From JAEUQQ01 sp963697285 (GTDB taxonomy: Bacteria > Acidobacteriota > Vicinamibacteria > Vicinamibacterales > JAFNAJ01), in NCBI GenBank assembly GCA_963697285.1, contig CAVONI010000004.1, positions 62,001-126,000 on the forward strand: a DNA stretch of 64,000 nt, in the 5' to 3' direction. The notes below the pieces were generated by a model, which worked only from the letters and a program-made list of their open reading frames with translations, ran no database searches and was not told the origin of the DNA. This document shows, in pieces, positions 27,629 through 36,205 of this stretch (the first letter of the stretch is position 1; the number at the start of each line of letters is the position of its first letter). Position numbers and translations under genes: made by a program.

Positions 27629-29497
27629 TCACGTGCGCCCGCGACGAGGCGCGGCGAGGCGCGCACACGCCGCCGGGATCTTCCAGCCTGTCTTCTCGAG
27701 CATGGCACGCGCCGTATGGTAATCGGCTTCGGTCAGGGCCTCGACGATACGCACGGCCCGGTCGCGCAACTTGACGTTCGTGGCGCGCACGTCGACCATC
27801 AGGTTGCTCCGCACCTTGCCGAGTCGCACCATCGCGAGCGTGGTGAAGATGTTCAGCACGAGCTTCGTGGCCGTCCCCGCTTTCAGCCTCGTCGAGCCCG
27901 TGAGGACTTCCGGCCCGACGTCTGGCGCAATGACCAGCGTGGGCCGTGCCCCACGCGCGATGGTGACGTGCGGGTTGAAGCAGAGAAGCACGGTAGCGGC
28001 GCCGCGCTGCTTCGCTTCGCCGAGTGCTCCCCACACGTATGGCGTCCGGCCGCTCGCCGCGATGCCGACTACGACGTCGCGGCGCGTGACGCCGCGCGAG
28101 GCGACAGCCAGACCACCGGCCGCGGCGTCGTCTTCGGCGCCCTCGACCGGCGACCAGAGCGCCGTGGGGCCACCCGCGATGATGGCCTGGACCATGGCCG
28201 GCGGCGTGTTGAACGTCGGCGGGCACTCGCTGGCGTCGAGCACGCCGAGCCGCCCGCTCGTACCGGCGCCCACGTAGAACAGCCGTCCACCCTGCGTGAA
28301 GGCCCTCACGATCAGCGACACGCCGCGTGCGATCGCGGCTCTCTGCGCCAGCAGGGCCCGGGAAATGCGCTTGTCCTCCTCGAGCATCAGCGTCACGGCA
28401 TCGGCCAGTGACAGCCGGTCGAGATCCATCGACCGCGGGTTGCGCTGCTCCGTGGGCGAGCGCAGCAGCGCACTGAGCGGCGTCGCGACGGGCGCGTCGG
28501 GCGCGGGCGTTGCCGTAGGTCGTGAAGGGCTCGCCCCTGCCGAGATGTGGCGACGCGCCAGTTCCACGGCCCCCCAGACGCTGTCGGTCGTCAGCGGCGA
28601 CACGACCGCGCCAGGCCACGCCTTCACGATGCCTCGTCGCACGCGTCCCGCGAAACGCGGTTGCCTGAGCAGGACGCTCCCGGCAAGTACGAACTGCACC
28701 GGCGCGCCAGCCGATGCCACGAGGCGAGCGCACGCCACCCCGTCGGCCGCAAGGCGCTCGGCCGCGCATGCAAGCACCCCGGCGGCGATCGGGTCGCCAT
28801 CGTCTGACGCGCGGAACACTTCCAGTGCCAACCCCGCCATGTCGGATTTGCTCGCGGCCTGGGCCCAGGTGACGAGGTCTTCGGGCGCGTTCAGCAACAA
28901 CGCCGCGAGGATGCGCTGGCCGAGGGGCGGCCATCGACCACCGCGGTCGCCGGCGTGGACGACGGCCTTGAGTGCGCGCAAGCCGATGTCGTACCCGCTG
29001 CCGGCATCGCCGAGGATGTGGCCCCAGCCGCCGAGCCTGGCCGTGCGGCCATCAGCGCTCCGTCCGAAGCAGCACGATCCGGTTCCGCTCACGACCAGCA
29101 CCCGGGCGGGAGCGTCGCCGCCGCGGTTGGCCTTCGGGCGGCGGGCCGGCACCACGTCGTCGGCAGCCATGATGGCCGTCTCGAGATCGCTGGTGGCGTA
29201 GCACGGAACGCCCGGCCAGGCGACCGCGGCTGATCGGCAGACGCGCGCGTGGTCGGCGTCGGTGCGCGCACCGGCCATGCCGATCGCCACCGCGGCCGGA
29301 CGCGGCATCGCGCCGGCGATCGTCCTGAGACGGCGGGCGAGCTGCCGGTCGTCGATGAGGTAGAGATTGGCCGGCCCGAACTCGCGGCGGACGGGTGGAG
29401 TCGCACTGCCGCCGACCGCGAGCGCGACGGTTCGAGTGGCGCCTGCCTCGATGCCGAGGACGAGCGGTGCGACAGGTGATTCCCTGGTCGGTTTCAT
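27629..29497 (-). CDS. murQ: Fusion of BadF-type amino-sugar kinase and N-acetylmuramate-6-P etherase
   Basis: 622 aa. Residues about 10-320 form a BadF/BcrA-type ASKHA kinase (LGIEAGATRTVALAV, VVSGTGSCCFGRSADG, GGWGHILGDAGSGYDIG). Residues about 345-615 form a complete MurQ SIS-domain etherase (LFYVGAGTSGRLGVLDASECPPTF, MVQAIIAGG, AASGRTPYVWGAL). Together they would phosphorylate MurNAc (or GlcNAc) and then cleave the lactyl ether of MurNAc-6-P to give GlcNAc-6-P, two successive steps of peptidoglycan recycling in one chain. The sugar specificity of the kinase half is not visible. No strong ribosome site is seen at the ATG. Confidence 0.9.
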   Translation of the reverse strand: MKPTRESPVAPLVLGIEAGATRTVALAVGGSATPPVRREFGPANLYLIDDRQLARRLRTIAGAMPRPAAVAIGMAGARTDADHARVCRSAAVAWPGVPCYATSDLETAIMAADDVVPARRPKANRGGDAPARVLVVSGTGSCCFGRSADGRTARLGGWGHILGDAGSGYDIGLRALKAVVHAGDRGGRWPPLGQRILAALLLNAPEDLVTWAQAASKSDMAGLALEVFRASDDGDPIAAGVLACAAERLAADGVACARLVASAGAPVQFVLAGSVLLRQPRFAGRVRRGIVKAWPGAVVSPLTTDSVWGAVELARRHISAGASPSRPTATPAPDAPVATPLSALLRSPTEQRNPRSMDLDRLSLADAVTLMLEEDKRISRALLAQRAAIARGVSLIVRAFTQGGRLFYVGAGTSGRLGVLDASECPPTFNTPPAMVQAIIAGGPTALWSPVEGAEDDAAAGGLAVASRGVTRRDVVVGIAASGRTPYVWGALGEAKQRGAATVLLCFNPHVTIARGARPTLVIAPDVGPEVLTGSTRLKAGTATKLVLNIFTTLAMVRLGKVRSNLMVDVRATNVKLRDRAVRIVEALTEADYHTARAMLEKTGWKIPAACARLAAPRRGRT

Positions 29498-29892
29498 GCG
29501 GATGATCCCGGGCCGCCAGGTGCCGCGGCGGATGCTCGCCGACCCTGGCCCTGCATGCCCGTGTCACGCAGTCAGGGTCGCAGACGACGATCGTGGGTGC
29601 TTCGCGCGGAGCCCCGCGCCATGTGTCGTCGCTCCGACGTCGAACGTGAGGTCGTGGCACCAGTGGACCTTCGACCGCGCGATCCACTCATTATCGACGC
29701 TTCCCGCTGCTGCGGGCGACGTCGGTTCGTCATTGGTCGGTTCCTGGGGATGATTGCGCCGTGTGCCGCGCGAGGTTCGAGAGTCGTCGCGTCGCCGAGC
29801 CTGCGTGCGACGGCCCCCGGTGAGCCTGCAGTGATGCCGCAGGCTGTCGCCGTTTGCGTTACCATGCCAGTCACGAGGAGACATCGAACAGC
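29498..29892. other. Intergenic region between divergent kinase-murQ and galU
   Basis: 395 bp without a supported gene. It should contain the divergent promoters. A GAGGAG at 29875-29880 is the likely ribosome-binding site for galU. No RNA element was recognised. Confidence 0.4.
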
Positions 29893-30777
29893 GTGCAACA
29901 CGTCCATGTGCGAAAAGCAGTGTTTCCGGCGGCCGGACTCGGCACGCGCTTCCTCCCGGCCACGAAGGCCCAGCCCAAGGAGATGCTGCCGCTCGTCGAC
30001 AAGCCGATCATCCAGTACGGCGTCGAGGAAGCGGTCGCGGCGGGCATCGATCACATCATCCTCGTCACCGGGCGCGGGAAGAACGCGATCGAGGATCACT
30101 TCGACGTCAACGTCGAGCTCGAGACGTTCCTCGAGGCGCGCGGCAAGCTCGACATGCTGCGCGAAGTGCGGCAGGTGTCAGACCTGATCAACGTCGCCTA
30201 CGTGCGGCAGGGCGAGCCACTCGGCCTGGGTCACGCGGTGCTCGTCACCAATCACCTGGTTGGCGACGAGCCATTCGCGGTGATCCTGAGCGACGACGTG
30301 ATCGATGCGACGCCTGCAGCGCTCAAGCAGATGGTCGACGTGTACGACGCGGTGCAGGGTCCTGTGATCGCGGTCGAGCGCGTGCCGATGAGCGATGTCA
30401 GCAACTACGGCGTGATTGCCGGGGAGCCGATGGGCAACGGGCTCTACCGGATCACCGACCTCGTCGAGAAGCCGCCGCGCGAGGAAGCGCCATCGGATCT
30501 CGCCATCATCGGGCGGTACATCCTCACGCCCGACATCTTCCCGATGCTCGAGGCGACCGCGAAGGACCGCACGGGCGAAATCCAGCTCACGAACGGGCTG
30601 CGGGAACTGCTGAAGACGCGTCCGCTGTACGGCTTCGAGGTCAAGGGCGTCCGCCACGACACCGGCAACAAGCTCGGGTTTCTGAAAGCGGTGGTGTACT
30701 TCGCCCTGCGACGGCCCGACCTGGGTGTGCCGTTCCGCGAGTACCTGCGCTCGATCTACGACAAGGAAATCAGGTAG
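29893..30777 (+). CDS. galU: UTP-glucose-1-phosphate uridylyltransferase
   Basis: 294 aa with a GTG start (VQHVHVRKAVFPAAG). Makes UDP-glucose for glycan and lipopolysaccharide precursors. The nucleotide-binding signature AVFPAAGLGTRFLPATKAQPKEMLP, then EDHFD, AVILSDDVID and KGVRHDTGNKLGFL match GalU. A TTG 39 bp upstream is in frame but only adds non-family sequence. The SD-like GAGGAG is 12 nt from the GTG, slightly long. It is convergent with the VapBC pair. Confidence 0.95.
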   Translation: MQHVHVRKAVFPAAGLGTRFLPATKAQPKEMLPLVDKPIIQYGVEEAVAAGIDHIILVTGRGKNAIEDHFDVNVELETFLEARGKLDMLREVRQVSDLINVAYVRQGEPLGLGHAVLVTNHLVGDEPFAVILSDDVIDATPAALKQMVDVYDAVQGPVIAVERVPMSDVSNYGVIAGEPMGNGLYRITDLVEKPPREEAPSDLAIIGRYILTPDIFPMLEATAKDRTGEIQLTNGLRELLKTRPLYGFEVKGVRHDTGNKLGFLKAVVYFALRRPDLGVPFREYLRSIYDKEIR

Positions 30778-30832
30778 ATCGGCCTCGCCGTGTCTCACGC
30801 AGCGTTCCGTGACTCGCAGGAGGTCGCGTCCC

Positions 30833-31240
30833 TCAGCCGGGCTCGACGATGCGTAGCTGCTTGAAGTAGCGCCGATAGAAGCCGCGGTCACGCGTCAGCA
30901 GGGCGTGTGCCTGATGAAGGGCGTGGGCGGCGACCAGGAAGTCGGCCACGACCCGGTCACGACGGCCGCCCCCGGCCTCGCGAAAGGCGCGCCACGACCG
31001 GCCTGCGTCTGCTGCCGCGGACGCGGTCATCGGATCGAACTCGATGCCCAGCGTCGACAGGGCTGCGGCAGCCGCCTCCGGCGATGCGAAGCGCCCTGCC
31101 ACCTCGGCCCACACCACGTCACACACCGTGAGGCGACCCGCGCGCGATGCCGCGTCGATCGCATCCGCAGACCGCGCGGCCCACCGGGGTTCCTCCTGGA
31201 ACACGTCAATCAGCACCGCCAAGTCAACGGCCGTCGTCAC
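30833..31240 (-). CDS. vapC: VapC-type PIN-domain toxin
   Basis: 135 aa. The PIN-domain acidic residues are visible: AVDLAVLIDVFQE at the N-terminus, VVWAEVAGRF, and VADFLVAAHALHQAHALLTRDRGFYRRYF at the C-terminus. Family members are Mg-dependent RNases. The GTG start overlaps the antitoxin stop as GTGA, so translation is coupled. Confidence 0.9.
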   Translation of the reverse strand: MTTAVDLAVLIDVFQEEPRWAARSADAIDAASRAGRLTVCDVVWAEVAGRFASPEAAAAALSTLGIEFDPMTASAAADAGRSWRAFREAGGGRRDRVVADFLVAAHALHQAHALLTRDRGFYRRYFKQLRIVEPG

Positions 31241-31485
31241 CGCCGTGCCCTCCTGGCCGGCGGGGCGGGGCCGCGCATCTCATCGATGAGTTCGTCGGTG
31301 TTGCGGACGCGCTCGAGAATGCCGCGCACGCGATCGACCGGCCGAATGCCCTTGTGGCCCTTGCGGAGCAGTACGCCGGCGTCGGTGATTTCGAAGTCCA
31401 CCACCGTGCCCGTTCTGAGGCCGAGCCGGTCGCGCACCTCCTTCGGCACGGTGACCTGCCCCTTGGACGAGATCGTGGAAGTCAT
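31237..31485 (-). CDS. vapB: AbrB/SpoVT-type antitoxin (VapB)
   Basis: 82 aa. The swapped-hairpin AbrB DNA-binding domain occupies the N-terminus (STISSKGQVTVPKEVRDRLGLRTGTVVDFE). The C-terminal tail (VRGILERVRNTDELIDEMRG) should wrap the toxin. The start is MTSTISSKG; the longer open frame upstream is not family-like. The pair probably autoregulates through the AbrB domain. Confidence 0.9.
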   Translation of the reverse strand: MTSTISSKGQVTVPKEVRDRLGLRTGTVVDFEITDAGVLLRKGHKGIRPVDRVRGILERVRNTDELIDEMRGPAPPARRARR

Positions 31486-31570
31486 ACGCCGAACGTAATG
31501 GATCTTTACCAAACGAGTAAAGAACCCCGGACGCCTTGAGCGCGCAGGACGGGATGGGTTGGGCGTCGCG

Positions 31571-31885
31571 TTACGAGGCGTCTGACTTGGCGGGCGTGGC
31601 CGCGGGCTTGTCTGAAGCAGACGACTCCGACTTGCTCGCCGTGTCGGGCTTCTTCTCGTTCGCCATCTCCTTGGCCTTGCTGGCATTCGAGGCGTCGGTC
31701 GACGACTTCTTCGCGTAGTCGGTGATGTACCACCCGCTGCCCTTGAACTGGATGGCCGGAGACGAGATCAGCTTGCGCACGGCTGCGCCGCACAGCGGGC
31801 AGACGTCGATGGGCGCGTCGGAGTACTTCTGGATGACTTCGAAGCGATGCTGGCACGCGTCGCACTGGTATTCGTAGAGAGGCAT
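31571..31885 (-). CDS. FmdB-family zinc-ribbon protein
   Basis: 104 aa. The N-terminal CxxC...CxxC zinc ribbon has the family signature MPLYEYQCDACQHRFEV...DVCPLCGAAVRKL. The C-terminal half is a Lys/Ser/Ala/Asp-rich, probably disordered tail. FmdB-like proteins are putative regulators; the target is unknown. Confidence 0.9.
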   Translation of the reverse strand: MPLYEYQCDACQHRFEVIQKYSDAPIDVCPLCGAAVRKLISSPAIQFKGSGWYITDYAKKSSTDASNASKAKEMANEKKPDTASKSESSASDKPAATPAKSDAS

Positions 31886-31973
31886 GGCAGTTGTATCACT
31901 CCTGGTGGCGGGGCACCGCGATCGACGAACCGCCGATCGCGGCGCGATGGCCGAACGGCATCACCCTGGTTCG

Positions 31974-33632
31974 TCAGGCGATGATCTTGCCCGAATCGTC
32001 GGCGCCGAGCATCGATGAGCGGTGCAGCGTGAACGGCACCAACCCGTTGCCCAGGAACTCGTCGTGAAACGCCTTCAACGAGAACCCGTCGCCGTTGCGC
32101 GCCTGCACGTCGGCACGGAGCTTGAGCAACATCAGCTTGCCAAGGGCATACACGACATAGCCGGGGTCGAACGTCCCGCGCTCGGCCTCGCGACGGGCGC
32201 TGGTTTCCTCGAGATAGGCCTCGTCGCGGAACAGGCGGACGCCCTGCTCCACCGACAGGTCCTCGGCGTGCAGCCGCAGGCCGACGATCAGCCGGCACAT
32301 CCGGATGAGCGCCTCGGCGAGCTGCCCGAGCCTGATCGCCGGGTACTTCTTGCCGAAGCCCTGCTCGACCATCAGGTGCTCGCTGTAGTGCGCCCAGCCT
32401 TCAACCGTCGACATCGACGCAAACGCGATCGACTTGCGCAGAGACGACTCGGTCCGCTTCAGGTGCTGGAAGTGCAGGAAGTGGCCGGGGTAGACCTCGT
32501 GCATCGAGACCGACCACAGGGCAGCCTCGCTGAAGTCGCGCAGGTGCTCGTCCTGCTTCTCGACGGGCCACGACGGATCGGCGTCGGTCAGGTAGTAATA
32601 CGTGCGCAGCGCACGTGCTTCGAAGGGGCCAGGCGTCCACAGGCTGGCGTTCGTCCACCGGTAGAACTGCGGCGTCGGGCCGACCACGGGCGGGTCACCG
32701 TCTGGAATGGACACCAGCTTGTGCTTGCGGATGAAGGCCAGGAGCTCGTCGAGTTGCTTCGACGCCGTGGCCACGAGCTGCCCGGCAGGGGGATGCTGCT
32801 GCTTGATCTTCTTCCACTCGGCCTGTGGATCCTTGCCCTTTGCGCCGGCGAGCGCCTTGAACTCCTCCTGCAGGGTGTTCAGTTCGCGCAACGCGATGCC
32901 CAGCAGCACGTCGGTGTCGAACCTGAGACCCTCTTCGAGTGCCAGCTTGGCCTCGAGACGCGCCTTGCCCAGTCGGAACGTGCCCTTGGTCTTCGGCGCC
33001 ACCTCGGTCTCGAGATACGCGCTGTACTCGGCGATGGCGTTCTCGGCTTCGGTCGAGGCATCGGCGAGATCGCCGAGCAGGTGAAGGTCGTCGACCGACG
33101 AGAAGGCGCGGGGCAGGTCGCGGGTGATGAACGTCTGGACCCCCTTGAGGGTCTCGAGCGCGTTCTTGACGAAGATGCCGGCGGGCTCCTTCACGTTGTC
33201 GCGCGCCTGCTGCAGGATCCGCGGCGCCTGCCTCAGCTTCGACAGGACGCGGCGAGCGCGCTCTTCGGGGGGCGCATACGCGAACAGCGACTGGCCTGCC
33301 AGGCTGAGGGCGAGCGTCTCGACGTAGACCTGGGGGCTGCGCTCCCACGGGCGCAGTTGCTCGAACTCGTGGATCTTCCCGCGGATGTGCGCGTCGACCA
33401 CGGGACGTTCGAGCCGCTGGGCTGGCGTGAGCGTGTCGGCACTGATGGCGCTGAGGCGGCGACCGAACGCGCCGAGGTCACGAAGCAGGGTGTCGATCGC
33501 GCTTCGTGAGTAGTCCTCGAGCAGGTCGTCGTGCGTGTGGACGCCATCGAAGGCGGCGGTTGTCGGCAGCACCTCGTGCAGGAACGCGAGGTAGTCGTCG
33601 ATGAAATGTGGGAGCGGCTCGGAGGAATACAT
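31974..33632 (-). CDS. DUF885-family putative metallopeptidase
   Basis: 552 aa. The DUF885 signature is a zinc-site-like SMHEVYPGHFLHFQH (about residue 375), with EGWAHYSEHLM following, which supplies the third ligand. There is no signal peptide, so a cytoplasmic location is likely, unlike many secreted relatives. The start MYSSEPLPHFIDDYLAF is preferred over an in-frame start 35 codons upstream, which would cross the divergent rsmI promoter. Members are described as carboxypeptidase-like, but the substrate here is unknown. Confidence 0.85.
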   Translation of the reverse strand: MYSSEPLPHFIDDYLAFLHEVLPTTAAFDGVHTHDDLLEDYSRSAIDTLLRDLGAFGRRLSAISADTLTPAQRLERPVVDAHIRGKIHEFEQLRPWERSPQVYVETLALSLAGQSLFAYAPPEERARRVLSKLRQAPRILQQARDNVKEPAGIFVKNALETLKGVQTFITRDLPRAFSSVDDLHLLGDLADASTEAENAIAEYSAYLETEVAPKTKGTFRLGKARLEAKLALEEGLRFDTDVLLGIALRELNTLQEEFKALAGAKGKDPQAEWKKIKQQHPPAGQLVATASKQLDELLAFIRKHKLVSIPDGDPPVVGPTPQFYRWTNASLWTPGPFEARALRTYYYLTDADPSWPVEKQDEHLRDFSEAALWSVSMHEVYPGHFLHFQHLKRTESSLRKSIAFASMSTVEGWAHYSEHLMVEQGFGKKYPAIRLGQLAEALIRMCRLIVGLRLHAEDLSVEQGVRLFRDEAYLEETSARREAERGTFDPGYVVYALGKLMLLKLRADVQARNGDGFSLKAFHDEFLGNGLVPFTLHRSSMLGADDSGKIIA

Positions 33633-33721
33633 CGGCCTCGGTCGATCGCTAGGAGAACCCTCGCTGCCGCCCTGGTGCGCTTCCTTGTGGAAGCCGGCAC
33701 GGTCAGCCCATCCCCCAATGC

Positions 33722-33727
33722 TACAAT
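33722..33727 (+). promoter_or_regulatory. Extended -10 promoter element for rsmI
   Basis: TGCTACAAT reads as an extended -10 (TG-N-TACAAT) ending 20 bp before the rsmI ATG. No good -35 lies at the right spacing, which is usual for extended -10 promoters. Confidence 0.5.
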
Positions 33728-33747
33728 ACGCGACCACGAAACCCCGA

Positions 33748-34638
33748 ATGCCGTCTCACCCGGCACCACCCTCCGGGCCTCGTCCTCGCGGCACGCTCTT
33801 CGTGGTTGCGACCCCGATCGGCAATCTCGAAGACATCACCATCCGGGCGCTCCGCATCCTCAAGGCGGTCGACCTGATCGCAGCCGAAGACACGCGGCAT
33901 ACCGCCCACCTGCTGCACCACTACGGCATCTCGACGCCGATGCTCAGCCTGCACGAACACAACGAGGCCGCGCGCATCGACACCGTGATGGCTCGACTGG
34001 CCGACGGGCAGTCGGTGGCACTGGTCTCCGACGCGGGGACGCCGCTGATCTCCGACCCCGGCGCCGCCCTGGTGGCGGCCGCCCGGGCAGCGGATGTACG
34101 CGTCGAAGCGCTCCCTGGCGCATCGGCGCTGCTGGTGGCATTGGTCGCCAGTGGGATGGCCGACGGGGAGTTCACGTTCTTGGGCTTTCCACCTAAAAAG
34201 AAACAAGAACGGGCCGCGTGGCTGAGGCGTGCTGCGGCAGAACCCCGGACCCTGATCATCTATGAGGCGCCGCATCGCATCCGGGAGTCGCTGGCAGACA
34301 TGGCCGAGGCCTTCGGCCTTCGACCTGCGGTGCTCGCCAGGGAGTTGACGAAGATTCACGAAGAGTTTCGTCGGGGCACGTGTCGCGAACTGCTTGAATA
34401 TGTCGAATCACCTAAAGGCGAATACGTCGTCATCATCGGCGCCGACCGGGCGACCGACGCAGACAACGCGCCTGGCCCCCTGTCGAAGGAACTGGTCTAT
34501 ACTGAATTCTGTCGAATGACAGAATTAGAAGGCTTCGCCCGACGCGAAGCCGTCGCCGCGCTGGCGCGCCGGTTCGCCACCCCGGCCAGGGAGATCTACA
34601 GCCTCGTCGAACTCGCCAAGCACCAGGACCAGCAATAG
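33748..34638 (+). CDS. rsmI: 16S rRNA (cytidine1402-2'-O)-methyltransferase
   Basis: 296 aa tetrapyrrole-methylase-fold enzyme. Signatures are LFVVATPIGNLEDITIRAL, AEDTRHTAHLLHHYGI, VSDAGTPLISDPG and LPGASALLVALVASG, all typical of RsmI. It 2'-O-methylates C1402 in the decoding centre. The start MPSHPAPPSG is chosen because the frame upstream would cross the -10 element. Divergent from the DUF885 gene. Confidence 0.95.
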   Translation: MPSHPAPPSGPRPRGTLFVVATPIGNLEDITIRALRILKAVDLIAAEDTRHTAHLLHHYGISTPMLSLHEHNEAARIDTVMARLADGQSVALVSDAGTPLISDPGAALVAAARAADVRVEALPGASALLVALVASGMADGEFTFLGFPPKKKQERAAWLRRAAAEPRTLIIYEAPHRIRESLADMAEAFGLRPAVLARELTKIHEEFRRGTCRELLEYVESPKGEYVVIIGADRATDADNAPGPLSKELVYTEFCRMTELEGFARREAVAALARRFATPAREIYSLVELAKHQDQQ

Positions 34639-34643
34639 GTTGA

Positions 34644-34764
34644 CGGGCCGCGCGGCGGCGCGGGCGGGCGGGCCCCGCGGCGGCGCGGGGCGAGCCGCGC
34701 GGGGGCGCGGGCGGGCGGGCCCCGCGGCGGCGCGGGGCGGGCCGCGCGGGGGCGCGGCCCCTAC
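34644..34764. repeat. GC-extreme repeat cluster ending in a copy of the dispersed palindrome
   Basis: About 120 bp of almost pure G and C. It contains two 47-bp direct repeats (one GGCCCCGCGG begins at 34671, the next at 34718). It ends at 34739-34764 in a palindrome with arms GGGCCGCGC / GCGCGGCCC followed by CCTAC. That palindrome is the complement of the elements at 55803 and 56207, apart from one base of the loop. It lies between rsmI and glmU. Confidence 0.8.
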
Positions 34765-34800
34765 GACGGGTCCCGCCATCTGCCGATAACTGTCTCGAAC

Positions 34801-36192
34801 ATGAGCGCATCCAGAGACCTTCACGTCGTCATCCTCGCGGCCGGCAAGGGCACGCGCATGAAGACCGCCCGTCCCAAGGTGCTGCACCCGCTCGGCGGCA
34901 TGCCGCTCATCGAGCATGTCGTCCGCACCGCGCGTTCACTGGGCCCGGCGTCGATCACCCTCGTCGTCGGCCACCAGGCCGACGAGGTGAAGGCCGCCCT
35001 GGCGCACCATCCCGACGTGAAGTTCGCCCTCCAGGAGCCACAGTTGGGGACGGGGCACGCCGTCCTGGTGACCGAGCCCGTCCTCGCGGGTGCGACTGGC
35101 GCCCTGCTGCTGCTCTCTGGGGATGTGCCGCTGCTCGAAGCGGCGACCGCCCGCGGACTCGTCGCGCACCACCTCGAGATCGGGGCGGCCGCGACCGTGC
35201 TCACCGCGGTGACCGATCGCCCCTCGGGATACGGCCGGATCATCCGCGACGCCGACGGCGAAATCACCCGGATCGTCGAGGAACGCGATGCGTCGCCCGA
35301 CGAGCGGCGCGTCACCGAGATCAACAGCGGCGTCTACGTGTTCGACCTCCCGTCGGTCTTCGCGTCGCTGCGCGGCCTCGGCAGCGGCAACGCGCAGGGG
35401 GAGTACTACCTGCCCGACCTCGTGCAGATCCACCGCGCCGCCCGTCGAACCGTGGCGACGGTATGTGTCGGCGACTTCGCCGAGATCCGCGGCATCAACA
35501 GCCAGGCGGAGCTCGCGGAACTCGGCGCCGAGTTGCGCGACCGTCGCGTTGGCGCGTTGATGGCTGGTGGCGTCACCGTCATCGATCCGGCGACGACGTG
35601 GGTGGGCGTTGACGTCGAGATCGGTGCCGACACGGTGCTGTGTCCCAACGTCTGGATCAGCGGGCGCACCAGGATCGGCGCGAACTGCGAGATCCAGTCC
35701 GGGTGTCGCCTCGTCAACGCCGAGATTGGCGACGACGTGCTGGTGCGTGCGTACACGGTGATCGAGCAGTCGCGGGTGGGAACGGGTGCGAAGCTCGGAC
35801 CGTTCACGCACCTGCGGCCCGAGAGCGACGTGCGCGACCACGCGCACGTGGGGAACTTCGTCGAGCTGAAGAAGACGGTGCTGGGCGAGGGGGCCAAGGC
35901 CAACCACCTGGCGTATCTCGGCGATTCCACGGTGGGCCCGAAGGCGAACATCGGCGCCGGCACGATCACGTGCAATTACGACGGCGTGCACAAGCACCAG
36001 ACAACGATCGGCGCGGGCGCGTTCATCGGCAGCGACTCGCAACTGGTCGCCCCGGTCAGCGTTGGCGACGGCGCATACGTCGCCGCCGGATCGACGATCA
36101 CGCACGACGTGCCCGCAGGATCGCTCGGCATCGCCAGGGGCAAGCAGACCAACGTGGACGGCTGGGTCGCCCGTCGCAAGTCGCGACAGTAG
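34801..36192 (+). CDS. glmU: Bifunctional GlmU: GlcNAc-1-P uridylyltransferase and GlcN-1-P acetyltransferase
   Basis: 463 aa, normal length. The N-terminal pyrophosphorylase domain has VVILAAGKGTRMKTARPKVLHPLGG and GTGHAV. The C-terminal left-handed beta-helix of hexapeptide repeats (about 250-455) contains KANIGAGTITCNYDG and VGDGAYVAAGSTITHDVPAGSLGIARGKQ. Makes UDP-GlcNAc for peptidoglycan. glmS follows 13 bp downstream, so the pathway is grouped. Confidence 0.97.
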   Translation: MSASRDLHVVILAAGKGTRMKTARPKVLHPLGGMPLIEHVVRTARSLGPASITLVVGHQADEVKAALAHHPDVKFALQEPQLGTGHAVLVTEPVLAGATGALLLLSGDVPLLEAATARGLVAHHLEIGAAATVLTAVTDRPSGYGRIIRDADGEITRIVEERDASPDERRVTEINSGVYVFDLPSVFASLRGLGSGNAQGEYYLPDLVQIHRAARRTVATVCVGDFAEIRGINSQAELAELGAELRDRRVGALMAGGVTVIDPATTWVGVDVEIGADTVLCPNVWISGRTRIGANCEIQSGCRLVNAEIGDDVLVRAYTVIEQSRVGTGAKLGPFTHLRPESDVRDHAHVGNFVELKKTVLGEGAKANHLAYLGDSTVGPKANIGAGTITCNYDGVHKHQTTIGAGAFIGSDSQLVAPVSVGDGAYVAAGSTITHDVPAGSLGIARGKQTNVDGWVARRKSRQ

Positions 36193-36205
36193 GGAATCTC
36201 ACACC

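Noticed and set aside
36193..36205. glmS ribozyme or riboswitch
   Set aside because: Only 13 bp separate glmU and glmS, so there is no room for the ribozyme.
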